Of a DNA stretch of 64,000 nucleotides, positions 39,883 through 49,520 are shown piece by piece. The notes under the pieces were generated by a model. That model saw nothing but the letters and a program-made list of their open reading frames with translations. It ran no database searches and was not told the origin of the DNA. The stretch is from Chromobacterium paludis (GTDB taxonomy: Bacteria > Pseudomonadota > Gammaproteobacteria > Burkholderiales > Chromobacteriaceae): assembly GCF_008275125.1 (NCBI RefSeq), contig NZ_CP043473.1:3658001-3722000 (forward strand). Reading direction: 5' to 3'. Within the stretch, counting starts at the first letter, position 1. Each line of letters begins with the position of its first letter. The position numbers and the translations under genes were made by a program.

Positions 39883-40671
39883 TCAGGACGAAATGCCTTT
39901 GTCAGACAAATGGTTCGCCAAGCGAACATAGTCTTCCACCGGCAGGTTTTCCGGGCGCAGGCCGGGGTCTATGCCCACGGCCTCCAGGTCGGCCACGTCG
40001 GCCAGGCCCTTCAGATTGTTGCGCAGGGTCTTGCGGCGCTGGGCGAAGGCCTGGGTCACCAGTTTCTCCAGCAGGCCCTCGTCGCGGGCCACACCGCGCG
40101 CGCCCGGCGCCGGGATCATCCGCACCACGGCGGAGTCCACTTTTGGCGGCGGCCAGAACGCTTCCGGCGGCACGAACAGGATGTTTTCCATGTAGAAGCG
40201 GTATTGCAGCATCACCGACAGCCGGCCGTAATCGGCGGTGGACGGCTCCGCCACCATGCGCTCGATCACCTCTTTTTGCAGCATGAAGTGCATGTCGGTG
40301 ACGCGGTTGCCGTAAGTGGCCAGGTGGAACAGCAGCGGGGTGGAGATGTTGTACGGCAGGTTGCCGACGATCTTCAGCGGCGCGTCGCTGACCGAGGCGA
40401 AGTCGAAGGCCAGCGCGTCGCCGGCGTGGATGGTCAGCTTGTCTGCCGAATGCTCGGCGCGCAGACGCTCGATGATGTCGCGGTCGATTTCCACCACATG
40501 CAGGTGCTTGAGGCGGGCCAGCAGCGGTTTGGTGATGGCGCCCAGGCCGGGGCCGATTTCGATCACGACATCGTCCGGCTGCGGATTGACCGCGTGGACG
40601 ATGCCGGCGATGACGCTGGCGTCTTGCAGGAAGTTCTGCCCGAAACGCTTGCGCGGAATGTGCTTGCTCAT
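39883..40671 (-). CDS. rsmA: 16S rRNA dimethyladenosine transferase (KsgA/RsmA)
   Basis: A 262-residue methyltransferase that dimethylates A1518 and A1519 in helix 45 of 16S rRNA, a late step in 30S assembly. The N-terminal [11 protein letters not shown] and SAM motif [15 protein letters not shown] are characteristic; the NLPYNIST catalytic motif (Asn-Leu-Pro-Tyr) is visible. The length matches KsgA. It follows the Bcr/CflA-type transporter by 63 bp on the same strand. Confidence 0.96.
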   Translation of the reverse strand: MSKHIPRKRFGQNFLQDASVIAGIVHAVNPQPDDVVIEIGPGLGAITKPLLARLKHLHVVEIDRDIIERLRAEHSADKLTIHAGDALAFDFASVSDAPLKIVGNLPYNISTPLLFHLATYGNRVTDMHFMLQKEVIERMVAEPSTADYGRLSVMLQYRFYMENILFVPPEAFWPPPKVDSAVVRMIPAPGARGVARDEGLLEKLVTQAFAQRRKTLRNNLKGLADVADLEAVGIDPGLRPENLPVEDYVRLANHLSDKGISS

Positions 40672-40734
40672 GAATCTGCCAATCTTGGGAACAGCCGCGA
40701 TTGTACTCGCGCCGCGGCGAATGTCCCAAGCGAT

Positions 40735-41919
40735 TCAGGCAGTTGCCGCCCTGGCTTGCGGCGCAGGCGCCGAACGCAACAGCAACAGACAGCCGCCGGC
40801 GAGCGGCAGCACGGCGAGTGCCAGCGCCCACTCGCCTGGCAACGGCAACTGGGGCAGCAGGCCGGACAGGACGGAGGCGAACAGCATCTGCGCGCAGCCC
40901 AGCAGCGCGGCGGCGCGGCCGGCGGCATGGCCGAACGGCCCCATCGCCAGGCTGCTGGCCGGCCCCAGGGTGAAGGCGAAGCCCACGCTCAGCACCCCTA
41001 CCGGCAGCAGGTAATGCCAGGCCTCTGGCCTGCCCGCCAGCAACAGCAGAAGCGCGCCGGCGACCAGCATCAGGCATAGCCCCAGCTTGAGCACGGCCAG
41101 CTGGCAGAAGCGGCCGATCAGGCGCAGGCCGACAAAGCTGGCCGCCATGAGCAGCAAGGCATTGCCGCCGAACAGCACGCCGAAGGTGGTGGCGGGCAGG
41201 CCGCCGCGCGCGATCAGCACGCCGGGCGCCAGCGTCACGTAGCTCAGGATCAGGCCCAGGGCAGTGCAACTGCAGGCGCCGTAGCGCCACAGCGCAGGAT
41301 GGCCCAGCAACTCGGCCAGGCGGATGCCGGCCGACCGCTCCGGGCGCTGGGGACGGGTTTCCGGCATGGCGGCCGCCAGCAGCGCGCATGCCGCCAGGGC
41401 CGAGGCGGACAATAGGTAGAAGCAGGCGCGCCAGCCGTAGCGCTCTGCCAACAAGCCGCCGAAGGCCGGCGCCAGCGCCGGCACGATGTTCAGGGTGCCG
41501 TTGAGCAGGCTGTAACGCTGAGCGGCGGCGTCGCCGGAAAAGCAATCGCGGATGATGGCGAAGGCGCAGACCGCGCTGGCGCTGGCCGCCAGGCCTTGCA
41601 GACTGCGCGCCAGCAGGAAACTGACCAGCGTGTCGCATCGGCTCGCCAGCAGCGAGGCAAGGGCGTAGACCAGCAGGCCGCCCAGCGCCACCGGGCGGCG
41701 GCCCAGCCGGTCCGCCAGCGGGCCGAACAGCAGCTGGCCCAGGCCCAGGCTGAACACGAAGGCACCTATGCTGGCCGAGGCATCGGCATGGAATTGCCGC
41801 TGCAGCATGGGCAGCGCGGACAGGTAGAGGTCTATGCCCAGCGGATTGAACAGGATCAGCAGGATGGCGGCGGCGGTAGCCGGATTGGCCTGGCGGGCGG
41901 CGAGGCTGGCGTGCGACAT
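40735..41919 (-). CDS. Bcr/CflA-type multidrug MFS transporter
   Basis: A 394-residue 12-helix major facilitator. The motif GPLADRLGRRPVALGG (loop 2-3) and the early LGIDLYLSALPML match the Bcr/CflA drug efflux subfamily. Substrate is unknown. It is divergent from maf across 276 bp holding an 11-bp inverted repeat that may be a regulator site. Confidence 0.9.
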   Translation of the reverse strand: MSHASLAARQANPATAAAILLILFNPLGIDLYLSALPMLQRQFHADASASIGAFVFSLGLGQLLFGPLADRLGRRPVALGGLLVYALASLLASRCDTLVSFLLARSLQGLAASASAVCAFAIIRDCFSGDAAAQRYSLLNGTLNIVPALAPAFGGLLAERYGWRACFYLLSASALAACALLAAAMPETRPQRPERSAGIRLAELLGHPALWRYGACSCTALGLILSYVTLAPGVLIARGGLPATTFGVLFGGNALLLMAASFVGLRLIGRFCQLAVLKLGLCLMLVAGALLLLLAGRPEAWHYLLPVGVLSVGFAFTLGPASSLAMGPFGHAAGRAAALLGCAQMLFASVLSGLLPQLPLPGEWALALAVLPLAGGCLLLLRSAPAPQARAATA

Positions 41920-41971
41920 GGAATAGCCTGGTGGCGGAAAATGCCCATGTTATCAAAACAGGCATGCATTG

Positions 41972-42007
41972 TTCAATTTGCATAATAAAAGTTGATTGCA
42001 AATTGAA
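41972..42007. promoter_or_regulatory. 11-bp inverted repeat between efflux gene and maf
   Basis: TTCAATTTGCA and TGCAAATTGAA separated by 14 bp, about 53 bp upstream of the Bcr/CflA-type gene start, in an AT-rich promoter region. Spacing of arms (25 bp centre to centre) places them on nearly the same face of the helix. Possible operator of the efflux gene. Confidence 0.4.
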
Positions 42008-42195
42008 TGTCATTCTACGTGCCGGGTCAACCCAGTCTTGCATACAATCGTTTACTGAAATGCATGCCGAATTAAGTGATTGAATCCACGAGACTTGCGC
42101 CGCGCCGCGGCGCCGGAGCGGCGGCGGGACCATGGTTGGCGGCCTGCCGCTCTGGTAACCTAGGCGGCAGCCCAAGAACAAACGAGCAGCCTGAC

Positions 42196-42792
42196 ATGAT
42201 TGCCAATGACAATAGAATCTACCTCGCTTCCGGCAGCCCCCGCCGGCGCGAGCTACTGGAGCAGCTTGGCCTGAATCTGGAGCGCATCCACGCTGACATC
42301 GACGAAAGCGTGCGCCCCGGCGAGGACGCGGTGGCCTATACCGAACGGCTGGCGAGGGAAAAGGCCGAGGCAGGCTGGCGCGTGGTGGCGTCTTGCGGAT
42401 TGCCGGAACGTCCGCTGCTGGCGGCGGACACCACGGTGACGCAGGATGGCGAAATCTTCGGCAAGCCGGCAGACGCCGACGACGCCCGCCGCATGCTGCG
42501 CGCCTTCTCCGGCCGCCGCCACCAGGCCATCACCAGCGTGGCCGTTATGCGGGGCGACAGGCTGCTCGTCAAGACCTCGGTCACCGACGTGTTTTTCAAG
42601 GCGCTGTCCGACGCCGAGATCGAGCGCTACCTCGCCAGCGGCGAACCGTTCGACAAGGCCGGCGCCTATGGCATCCAGGGCCGCGCCGGCGTGTTCATCG
42701 AACGCATCGAGGGCAGCTACACCGGCGTGATGGGCCTGCCGGTGCATGAAACCGCGCTGCTTCTGGCCGAATTCGGCTTCGCGCTGCCGTAA
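42196..42792 (+). CDS. maf: Maf-type nucleotide pyrophosphatase
   Basis: A 198-residue Maf/YhdE-family pyrophosphatase that hydrolyses dTTP, UTP and modified pyrimidine nucleotides, preventing their incorporation. YLASGSPRRRELLEQLG, AADTTVTQDGEIFGKP and DKAGAYGIQGRA are the family motifs. The ATG at 42196 fits the family N-terminus; a longer frame upstream does not. It precedes rng by 14 bp, the arrangement maf-rng being common in Proteobacteria. Confidence 0.95.
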   Translation: MIANDNRIYLASGSPRRRELLEQLGLNLERIHADIDESVRPGEDAVAYTERLAREKAEAGWRVVASCGLPERPLLAADTTVTQDGEIFGKPADADDARRMLRAFSGRRHQAITSVAVMRGDRLLVKTSVTDVFFKALSDAEIERYLASGEPFDKAGAYGIQGRAGVFIERIEGSYTGVMGLPVHETALLLAEFGFALP

Positions 42793-42806
42793 GCCGGAGA
42801 ACCAAT

Positions 42807-44303
42807 ATGCTGCATCAATCAATACCGCTGCCGCGCGATCTGCCGCGGCCGCAGGAACAAATCCTGGTCAACATCACGCCGCAGGAAACCCGCGTCGCCG
42901 TGCTGGAGGAAGGCGTGGTGCAGGAGCTGCATGTGGAGCGCGCCGCCAGCCGCGGCATCGTCGGCAACATCTACCTGGGCCAGGTCAAGCGCGTGCTGCC
43001 GGGCATGCAGAGCGCCTTCATCGAGATCGGTCTGGAACGCGCCGCCTTCCTGCACATCGCCGACGTGCTGGAGCAGCGCCAGCATCCCACCGAGCCGCAA
43101 CGCATAGAAAAGATGCTGTTCGAGGGCCAGACCGTGCTGGTGCAGGTGATCAAGGACCCGATAGGCACCAAGGGCGCGCGGCTGTCGACGCAGATCTCGC
43201 TGGCCGGCCGTTTCCTGGTGCATCTGCCGCAGGAAGAGCACATCGGCGTGTCGCAGAAGATAGAAAGCGACGCCGAGCGCCACAGCCTCAAGACCCGGCT
43301 GGAGAAATTGCTGCCGGCGGACAGCCCCCGGGGCTACATCATCCGCACCAGCGCCGAGACCGCCCGCGACGACGAGCTGGCCGCCGACATCGAATACCTG
43401 AGCAAGCTGTGGTGCGACATCCGGCATAAATCGCAAACCCTGCCGGCGCAAAGCCTGTTGTACGAAGACCTGCCGCTGGCGGTGCGGGTGCTGCGCGACA
43501 TGGTCAGCGGCTACACCGACAAGGTGCTGGTGGACTCCAACGAGAACTACAGCCGCATGGTGGAGTTCGCCGAGCAGTACGTGCAGATCGCCGTCGACAA
43601 GATCGAGCGCTACGCCGGCGAGCGGCCGCTGTTCGAGCTGCATGGCATCGAGGCGGAGATAGACAAGGCGCTGGCGCGCCGCGTCAACCTGAAGTTCGGC
43701 GGCTATCTGATCATCGACCAGACCGAGGCGATGACCACGATAGACGTCAACACCGGCGGCTTCGTCGGCAACCGCAATTTTGACGAAACCATCTTCAAGA
43801 CCAATCTGGAAGCCACCCAGGTCATCGCGCGCCAGCTGCGGCTGCGCAATCTGGGCGGCATCGTCATCGTCGATTTCATCGACATGGACAGCGAGGAGCA
43901 TCAGGCGGCGGTGTTGTCCGAACTGGCCAAGGCCATGGCGCGCGACCGCACCCGCGTCACGCTGAACGGCTTCACCAGTCTGGGCCTGGTGGAAATCACC
44001 CGCAAGCGCACCCGCGAAAGCCTGGCCCATGTGCTGTGCGAGCCCTGCCCCACTTGCCAGGGCCGCGGCGAGATCAAGACGGCGCAGACGGTGTGCTACG
44101 AAATCCAGCGCGAGATTGTGCGCGAGGCGCGCCAGTACGACGCCAAGAGCTACCGCATTCTCGCGGCGCAGTCGGTGATAGACATGTTCCTGGACGAGGA
44201 ATCGCAAAGCCTGGCCATGCTGGTGGACTTCATCGGCAAGCCGGTGTCGTTGTCGGTGGAGTCCAGCTACACCCAGGAGCAGTTCGACGTGGTGCTGCAC
44301 TAG
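42807..44303 (+). CDS. rng: Ribonuclease G
   Basis: A 498-residue endoribonuclease for 16S rRNA 5' end maturation and mRNA decay. It has the S1 domain (RGIVGNIYLGQVKRVLPGMQSAFIEIG), the RNase E/G catalytic core (AMTTIDVNTGGFVGNRN, IVIVDFIDMDSEEHQ) and the zinc-link CEPCPTCQGRGEIKT. The length matches RNase G rather than the longer RNase E. A terminator follows at 44372. Confidence 0.96.
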   Translation: MLHQSIPLPRDLPRPQEQILVNITPQETRVAVLEEGVVQELHVERAASRGIVGNIYLGQVKRVLPGMQSAFIEIGLERAAFLHIADVLEQRQHPTEPQRIEKMLFEGQTVLVQVIKDPIGTKGARLSTQISLAGRFLVHLPQEEHIGVSQKIESDAERHSLKTRLEKLLPADSPRGYIIRTSAETARDDELAADIEYLSKLWCDIRHKSQTLPAQSLLYEDLPLAVRVLRDMVSGYTDKVLVDSNENYSRMVEFAEQYVQIAVDKIERYAGERPLFELHGIEAEIDKALARRVNLKFGGYLIIDQTEAMTTIDVNTGGFVGNRNFDETIFKTNLEATQVIARQLRLRNLGGIVIVDFIDMDSEEHQAAVLSELAKAMARDRTRVTLNGFTSLGLVEITRKRTRESLAHVLCEPCPTCQGRGEIKTAQTVCYEIQREIVREARQYDAKSYRILAAQSVIDMFLDEESQSLAMLVDFIGKPVSLSVESSYTQEQFDVVLH

Positions 44304-44371
44304 GGCGGAAGCCCGGCCAAGCCGGGCGTGCCGCCTGTCCGCGCCGCCATGGCGTGAAGCGGCGAGGCAAG

Positions 44372-44409
44372 AACGGGCGATGCGCTGATGCGATCGCCCG
44401 TTTTGTTTT
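44372..44409 (+). terminator. Terminator of rng
   Basis: A 10-bp stem AACGGGCGAT / ATCGCCCGTT followed by a T-rich tail (TTTTGTTTT), 69 bp after the rng stop codon. Confidence 0.85.
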
Positions 44410-44432
44410 GCGCGGCATCCGGCTTAGGCGTC

Positions 44433-44470
44433 TGTGGGTAAAAAGGGAATGACGAGGTTTCTGTGGATAA
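44433..44470 (+). other. Pair of DnaA-box-like 9-mers
   Basis: TGTGGGTAA at 44433 (one mismatch) and TGTGGATAA at 44462 (consensus complement), same orientation and 29 bp apart, as in the pair at 17985. They lie upstream of the small gene at 44573. DnaA binding is inference. Confidence 0.35.
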
Positions 44471-44572
44471 GCGCCTTGCCTCCGGCCGATGCCCGCCAGG
44501 CTCATCCCCGTCTGCAAACCGCTACACTGAAAATGGCAGTCCCGCGACAGTCTTGCGACAGGAGGAAAAGCC

Positions 44573-44842
44573 ATGGACGCGCTCAGCCGTGAAAACCTGC
44601 TGTGCTTGGTGGAGGACGTGGAGGCGGAAGACCCTATCGACTACGCCGACCTGCCTTTCGACGAACCAAACCTGCGCGAACTGATCGTGGACTCGTTGTT
44701 GGAGCGCGAGCTGTTGTTCCGCGCCGAGGAGCCGGACGAGGCCAAGCGCATGCTGGTGTATCTGGCCGCCACCGCGCGGCTGACATTGGAAAACCTGGTG
44801 CTGCATGCCCGCTTGCTGCGCGCCGGGCTGGAGGACGGTTAA
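44573..44842 (+). CDS. Small hypothetical protein, 89 residues
   Basis: An acidic, probably helical 89-residue protein (LCLVEDVEAEDPIDYADLPFDEPNLRELIVDSLLERELLF). An excellent AGGAGG lies 8 nt upstream of the ATG, and the codon use matches the neighbours, supporting it as real. No motif is recognised and no signal peptide or membrane segment is seen. It lies between rng and the glutathione transferase gene. Its upstream region contains two DnaA-box-like sequences. Confidence 0.7.
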   Translation: MDALSRENLLCLVEDVEAEDPIDYADLPFDEPNLRELIVDSLLERELLFRAEEPDEAKRMLVYLAATARLTLENLVLHARLLRAGLEDG

Positions 44843-45061
44843 GGCCGCCCGCCGCGGTTCTCGGCGAGAGACTCTGATAGGGGCGGCGGGTGCCGGCCCT
44901 TGTTCATGCTTCAAGCCGCCGGCTGAAATCCCGGCTGTGCATGATCTTGCGATTTGACAGCTTGTCGCGTTGAGCAGAACACACGGTCAAATGGCTAAAA
45001 TAAACATTTGGCATGCCGGGTGGTATGCTGTTCATCCCTCCTCCTCCATCAGGATGAACCC

Positions 45062-45679
45062 ATGCTCCGCCTGCTCGGCCGCGCCAACTCCATCAATGTC
45101 CGCAAGGTGCTGTGGACCTGCCATGAAATCGGCCTCGATTACCAACGTGAGGACTGGGGACGCGGCTTCCGGCCCGTCAGCGATCCTGAGTTTCTGGCGC
45201 TGAATCCCTTCGCGCAAATCCCCGCGCTGGTGGACGGCGACGTGGCGCTGTCCGAATCCAACGCCATCTGCCGCTACCTGGCCGCCAAGCATGGCCGGCA
45301 TGATCTGCTGCCGGCCGATCCCGCCGCGAGGGCGCAAGTCGAACGCTGGATGGACTGGCAGCTCGCGGAGCTGAATCCTGCATGGGTCTATGCGTTCCAA
45401 GCGCTAAGCAGGCATAACCCAGACTACCCAGACTCGGGCGGTGTTGGCAAAAGCATTGAAGACTGGGCCAAGCAAATGGCCACCCTGGAATCACAGTTGG
45501 GCGAGGGCTGGATCTTGGGCGAAACCTTCACCCTGGCCGACATTGTCCTGGGCGTGTCGATACAGCGCTGGCTGCTGACGCCGTTCGACAAGCCGGCGCT
45601 GCCCAGGACCGAAGCCTATTTCGAACGGCTGCGCCGGCGGCCGGCTTATCAGGCGCATGGCGGCGCGGGCGTGGCCTGA
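45062..45679 (+). CDS. Glutathione S-transferase family protein
   Basis: A 205-residue two-domain GST. The thioredoxin-fold N-terminal half has LGRANSINVRKVLWTCHEIGLDY, the cis-Pro motif in AQIPALVDGDVAL and the glutathione-binding SESNAICRYLA; the helical C-terminal half has the conserved FTLADIVLGVSI (capping box). Detoxification or redox enzyme; the substrate is unknown. The start at 45062 fits the family. It precedes the O-methyltransferase by 36 bp on the same strand. Confidence 0.93.
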   Translation: MLRLLGRANSINVRKVLWTCHEIGLDYQREDWGRGFRPVSDPEFLALNPFAQIPALVDGDVALSESNAICRYLAAKHGRHDLLPADPAARAQVERWMDWQLAELNPAWVYAFQALSRHNPDYPDSGGVGKSIEDWAKQMATLESQLGEGWILGETFTLADIVLGVSIQRWLLTPFDKPALPRTEAYFERLRRRPAYQAHGGAGVA

Positions 45680-45715
45680 GCCGCTGCAGATACTTACCTT
45701 GCCAGGAGAACAGAC

Positions 45716-46384
45716 ATGAACGACGCACAATGGGCCGCGCTGGACGATTACTACAGCACGGAGCTGGTCAAACAGGACGAGGCGCTGGAGGCGGCCTTGG
45801 CCGATAGCGCGGCGGCGGGGCTGCCGGCCATCCAAGTGCCGCCTAATCAGGGCAAGTTCTTGAACCTGCTGGCGCGCATCCACGGCGCCAAGCGGGTGCT
45901 GGAGATCGGCACCCTGGGCGGCTACAGCGCCATCTGGCTGGCGCGCGCGCTGCCGGCAGACGGCCAGCTGGTCACGCTGGAATATGAGGCCAAGCATGTC
46001 GAAGTGGCCGCCGCCAATCTGGCCCGCGCCGGTCTGGCCGACAAGGCGCGGATACTGCAGGGCGCGGCGGCGGATACGCTGCGCCGGCTGATCGAGCAGG
46101 GCGAGCCGCCGTTCGACTTCATCTTCATCGACGCCGACAAGCCCAACAACCCGCTCTATCTGGAACTGGCGCTGCAGCTGTCGCGCCCCGGCACGGTGAT
46201 CGTCGGCGACAACGTGGCGCGCGGCGGCGAAGTGGCCAATGCGGCCAATCCTGACCCGGCCATCCAGGGCATACGCCGCTTCATCGAGCTGATGGGCGAC
46301 AATCCGCGCCTGTCCGCCACCGCGATGCAGACGGTGGGCGCCAAGGGCTACGACGGTTTCGCCCTGGCGGTGGTCGAGGGCTGA
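45716..46384 (+). CDS. Class I SAM-dependent O-methyltransferase
   Basis: A 222-residue methyltransferase of the catechol/caffeoyl-CoA O-methyltransferase type (family 3). The SAM motif VLEIGTLGGYSAIWLARAL, acidic VTLEYEAKH, and the metal-ligand cluster FIFIDADKPNN and GDNVARGGEV are visible. It probably methylates a hydroxyl on an aromatic small molecule. It may share a transcript with the GST and ends at a bidirectional terminator. Confidence 0.92.
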   Translation: MNDAQWAALDDYYSTELVKQDEALEAALADSAAAGLPAIQVPPNQGKFLNLLARIHGAKRVLEIGTLGGYSAIWLARALPADGQLVTLEYEAKHVEVAAANLARAGLADKARILQGAAADTLRRLIEQGEPPFDFIFIDADKPNNPLYLELALQLSRPGTVIVGDNVARGGEVANAANPDPAIQGIRRFIELMGDNPRLSATAMQTVGAKGYDGFALAVVEG

Positions 46385-46395
46385 GCCGCGCGCGC

Positions 46396-46427
46396 AAAAA
46401 ACGGGCAGCCAAGGCTGCCCGTTTTGT
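46396..46427. terminator. Bidirectional terminator
   Basis: A 10-bp stem ACGGGCAGCC - AA - GGCTGCCCGT with an A run before it and a T run after it, between two convergent genes; it would end transcripts from both. Confidence 0.88.
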
Positions 46428-46445
46428 TTGACTGCTTGAACCGGC

Positions 46446-47198
46446 TTACGGCTGAGCCGCCGGCTCCGGCTGGCCGTACACGTCCTTCCAGCTGGTGTAG
46501 GCGGTGACGAAGGCCACCGGGCACCACAGCAGCAGGCCCAGGCCCAGGGTCAGCATGACTGGAATCAGCAACAGGCCCAGCGCTAGGCCGGCCACCAGCA
46601 TGGGCAGCCAGTTGGCCAGGCCGGCGCGCAGGCTGGCCAGAATGGCCTGCCACGGCGACACGCGGTCCAGCGTCACCAGCGACGGCGCGAACCAGTAGCT
46701 CAGGCTGACGACGAACATCACCACCGACATCGTCAGCAGCAACAGGGCGACGAAACCGCCGGCCGCTGCCGGCTTGGCATCGATGGCGAGATGGCCGCTC
46801 GCCATGCCGCTCATCATCCCGGTGGACACCCCGGCCATGCCGACGATCAGCATCGCCGCCACCATCAGCGCGAAGAACATGGCGCCCACTTGCAGCAGCG
46901 GGCCGGGCATCAGGCGGAAGCCGGCGAACAGATCGGCCAGCTCCAGCTCCTCGCCGCGTTCGGACTTGCGCGCGGCCAGGATGAAGCCGCCGGCGAACAC
47001 CGGACCGATGATGGCGCCCACCAGGCTGCCGATGAAGGGCACGGCGTGGATGACGAAATGGATCAGCAGGTAGACCAGGGTCAGCAGCACCCAGGTCAAG
47101 GGCTGTTCGCGCACGATGTGGAACGCTTCCACGCACCAGCGCCAGCCGCGGGCAGCGCTCACCTTGCGGGCCGGGGGCGGAGTTTCATATGCCTGCAT
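46446..47198 (-). CDS. BPSS1780-family membrane protein
   Basis: A 250-residue inner-membrane protein with about six hydrophobic helices, of the BPSS1780 family of unknown function. Conserved features include GWRWCVEAFHIVREQPLTWV near the N-terminus and the repeated hydrophobic hairpins (LLTLVYLLIHFVIHAVPFIGSLVGAIIGPVFAGGFILAARK). The start at 47198 is chosen because GGAG lies 6 nt upstream; an earlier in-frame ATG at 47210 lacks this. It is divergent from tkt. Confidence 0.85.
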   Translation of the reverse strand: MQAYETPPPARKVSAARGWRWCVEAFHIVREQPLTWVLLTLVYLLIHFVIHAVPFIGSLVGAIIGPVFAGGFILAARKSERGEELELADLFAGFRLMPGPLLQVGAMFFALMVAAMLIVGMAGVSTGMMSGMASGHLAIDAKPAAAGGFVALLLLTMSVVMFVVSLSYWFAPSLVTLDRVSPWQAILASLRAGLANWLPMLVAGLALGLLLIPVMLTLGLGLLLWCPVAFVTAYTSWKDVYGQPEPAAQP

Positions 47199-47310
47199 CT
47201 TGGTCTCCATTGAGGCGCATCTTGCGCCGGAAAGTGGGAAATAAGGCTAGACCATGCCGTCTGAACATGGTTCTGCTTGATTCTACTCAATTTGCGAGGT
47301 GTCGGGCCGG

Positions 47311-47340
47311 TTGCCGGAAATGGCCAAAATCGGCGATAAT
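47311..47340 (+). promoter_or_regulatory. Promoter of tkt
   Basis: -35 TTGCCG (47311-47316), 18-bp spacer and -10 GATAAT (47335-47340). Transcription would start near 47347, leaving a leader of about 90 nt before the tkt ATG. Confidence 0.55.
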
Positions 47341-47437
47341 CCGGCGGTTTTGCGACGGTGTACCTTGTCGCCGGCAGCATGAGCGCATAGGGATGAACCG
47401 TCGTACCGGTTCCCAATAGTCTTGAGGTTTTACCGAA

Positions 47438-49426
47438 ATGGTTACCCGCACCGAGCTTGCCAACGCCATCCGCTTCCTGGCCATGGACGCCGTGGAAAAA
47501 GCCAAATCCGGCCATCCGGGCGCCCCGATGGGCATGGCAGACATCGCCGAAGTCCTGTGGCGCGATCACCTGAAGCATAATCCGGCCAACCCGTCCTGGG
47601 CCGACCGCGACCGCTTCGTACTCTCCAACGGCCACGGCTCGATGCTGATTTACAGCCTGCTGCATCTGACCGGCTACGATCTCTCCATCGACGACCTCAA
47701 GAACTTCCGCCAGCTGCACTCCAAGACGCCGGGCCACCCGGAATACGGCTACGCGCCGGGCGTGGAAACTACCACCGGCCCGCTGGGCCAGGGCATCACC
47801 AACGCCGTGGGCATGGCGATGGCCGAGAAAATGCTGGCCGCCCAGTTCAACCGCGACGGCCATGACATCGTCGACCACCACACCTACGTCTTCCTGGGCG
47901 ACGGCTGCCTGATGGAAGGCATCAGCCACGAAGCCTGCTCGCTGGCCGGCACCTGGGGTCTGAACAAGCTGATCGCCTTCTGGGACGACAACGGCATCTC
48001 CATCGACGGCCACGTCGAAGGCTGGTTCAGCGACGACACCCCGGCCCGCTTCGAAGCCTACGGCTGGCAGGTGATCCGCAATGTCGACGGCCACGACCCG
48101 GCCGAGATCGCCACCGCCATCGCCACCGCCAAGAAGAGCGCCGACAAGCCGACGCTGATCTGCTGCCGCACCACCATCGGCTTCGGCGCGCCCACCAAGC
48201 AAGGCAGCCACGACTGCCACGGCTCCCCGCTGGGCGCCGCCGAGATCGCTGCCGCGCGCGAAGGCCTGAAGTGGCCGCACGCGCCGTTCGAGATCCCGGC
48301 CGAGATCTACGCCGAATGGAGCGCCCGCGACAAGGGCGCCGTGGCCGAGATCGAATGGAACAAGCGCTTCGACGCCTACCGCGCCGCCCATCCGGCGCTG
48401 GCCGCCGAGTTCGAACGCCGCATGAAGGGCGAGCTGCCGCAAGGCTGGGCCGAAGCCCAGGCCGCCGCGCTGGCCAAGATCAACGACGCCGCCCAGACCG
48501 TGGCCACCCGCAAGGCCAGCCAGATCGCGCTGGAAGCGCTGTCGCCGGCCCTGCCGGAGTTCGTCGGCGGCTCCGCCGACCTGACCGGCTCCAACCTGAC
48601 CAACTGGTCCGGCTCCAAATGGATTGACGGCGAAGGCAACGGCAACTACATCAGCTACGGCGTGCGCGAGTTCGGCATGGCCGCCATCATCAACGGCATG
48701 ACCTTGCACGGCGGCCTGCGCCCCTACGGCGGCACCTTCCTGATGTTCAGCGAATACGCCCGCAACGCGCTGCGCATGGCTTCGCTGATGAAGATCAACC
48801 CGATCTTCGTGTTCACCCACGACTCGATCGGCCTGGGCGAAGACGGCCCCACCCACCAGCCGGTGGAACAGACCGCCACCCTGCGCTACATCCCCAACCA
48901 CCACACCTGGCGCCCGTGCGACACCACGGAAACCGCGGTGGCCTGGGCGCACGCCATCGAGCAGAAGACCACGCCTTCCAGCCTGGTGCTGAGCCGGCAG
49001 AACCTGCCCTTCGTCGCCCGCGACGCGGCGCAGATCGCCGCTATCCGCAAGGGCGGCTACGTGCTGCGCGACGCGGAAAACGCCCGCGCCGTGCTGATCG
49101 CTACCGGTTCCGAAGTGGAGCTGGCGCTGAAGGCACAGGAAACCCTGGCCGCCGAAGGCATCGCCGTGCGCGTGGTGTCCATGCCCTGCACCAATGTGTT
49201 CGACGCCCAGGACAAGGCCTGGCAGCACAGCGTGCTGCCGGCCGGCCTGCCGCGCGTGGCCATCGAAGCCGGCCATCCGGACTTCTGGCGCAAGTACGTG
49301 GGCCTGGACGGCGACGTGGTCGGCATCGACCACTTCGGCGAATCCGCCCCGGCTGGCCAGCTGTTCAAGGAGTTCGGTTTCACCGTGGAAAACGTGGTCG
49401 CCAAGACCCGCGCCGTTCTGCGCTAA
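47438..49426 (+). CDS. tkt: Transketolase
   Basis: A 662-residue thiamine-diphosphate enzyme of the non-oxidative pentose phosphate pathway. Motifs: [34 protein letters not shown], the ThDP-binding [41 protein letters not shown], and the C-terminal [17 protein letters not shown]. The length matches Tkt (about 665). Upstream promoter at 47311, strong terminator at 49436. Next to gap, pgk and fba as a carbon metabolism block. Confidence 0.97.
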   Translation: MVTRTELANAIRFLAMDAVEKAKSGHPGAPMGMADIAEVLWRDHLKHNPANPSWADRDRFVLSNGHGSMLIYSLLHLTGYDLSIDDLKNFRQLHSKTPGHPEYGYAPGVETTTGPLGQGITNAVGMAMAEKMLAAQFNRDGHDIVDHHTYVFLGDGCLMEGISHEACSLAGTWGLNKLIAFWDDNGISIDGHVEGWFSDDTPARFEAYGWQVIRNVDGHDPAEIATAIATAKKSADKPTLICCRTTIGFGAPTKQGSHDCHGSPLGAAEIAAAREGLKWPHAPFEIPAEIYAEWSARDKGAVAEIEWNKRFDAYRAAHPALAAEFERRMKGELPQGWAEAQAAALAKINDAAQTVATRKASQIALEALSPALPEFVGGSADLTGSNLTNWSGSKWIDGEGNGNYISYGVREFGMAAIINGMTLHGGLRPYGGTFLMFSEYARNALRMASLMKINPIFVFTHDSIGLGEDGPTHQPVEQTATLRYIPNHHTWRPCDTTETAVAWAHAIEQKTTPSSLVLSRQNLPFVARDAAQIAAIRKGGYVLRDAENARAVLIATGSEVELALKAQETLAAEGIAVRVVSMPCTNVFDAQDKAWQHSVLPAGLPRVAIEAGHPDFWRKYVGLDGDVVGIDHFGESAPAGQLFKEFGFTVENVVAKTRAVLR

Positions 49427-49435
49427 GCAATCGAC

Positions 49436-49467
49436 AGACCACCGCTGAGCAGCGGTGGTCTTTTTTT
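49436..49467 (+). terminator. Strong terminator of tkt
   Basis: An 11-bp stem AGACCACCGCT - GAGC - AGCGGTGGTCT followed by seven T, ten bases after the tkt stop codon. Separates tkt from gap. Confidence 0.92.
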
Positions 49468-49520
49468 GCCGTGTCATGTAGTCGTCGCACTACAAAAAAG
49501 CATCTGGAGAAGAGAGAAGC

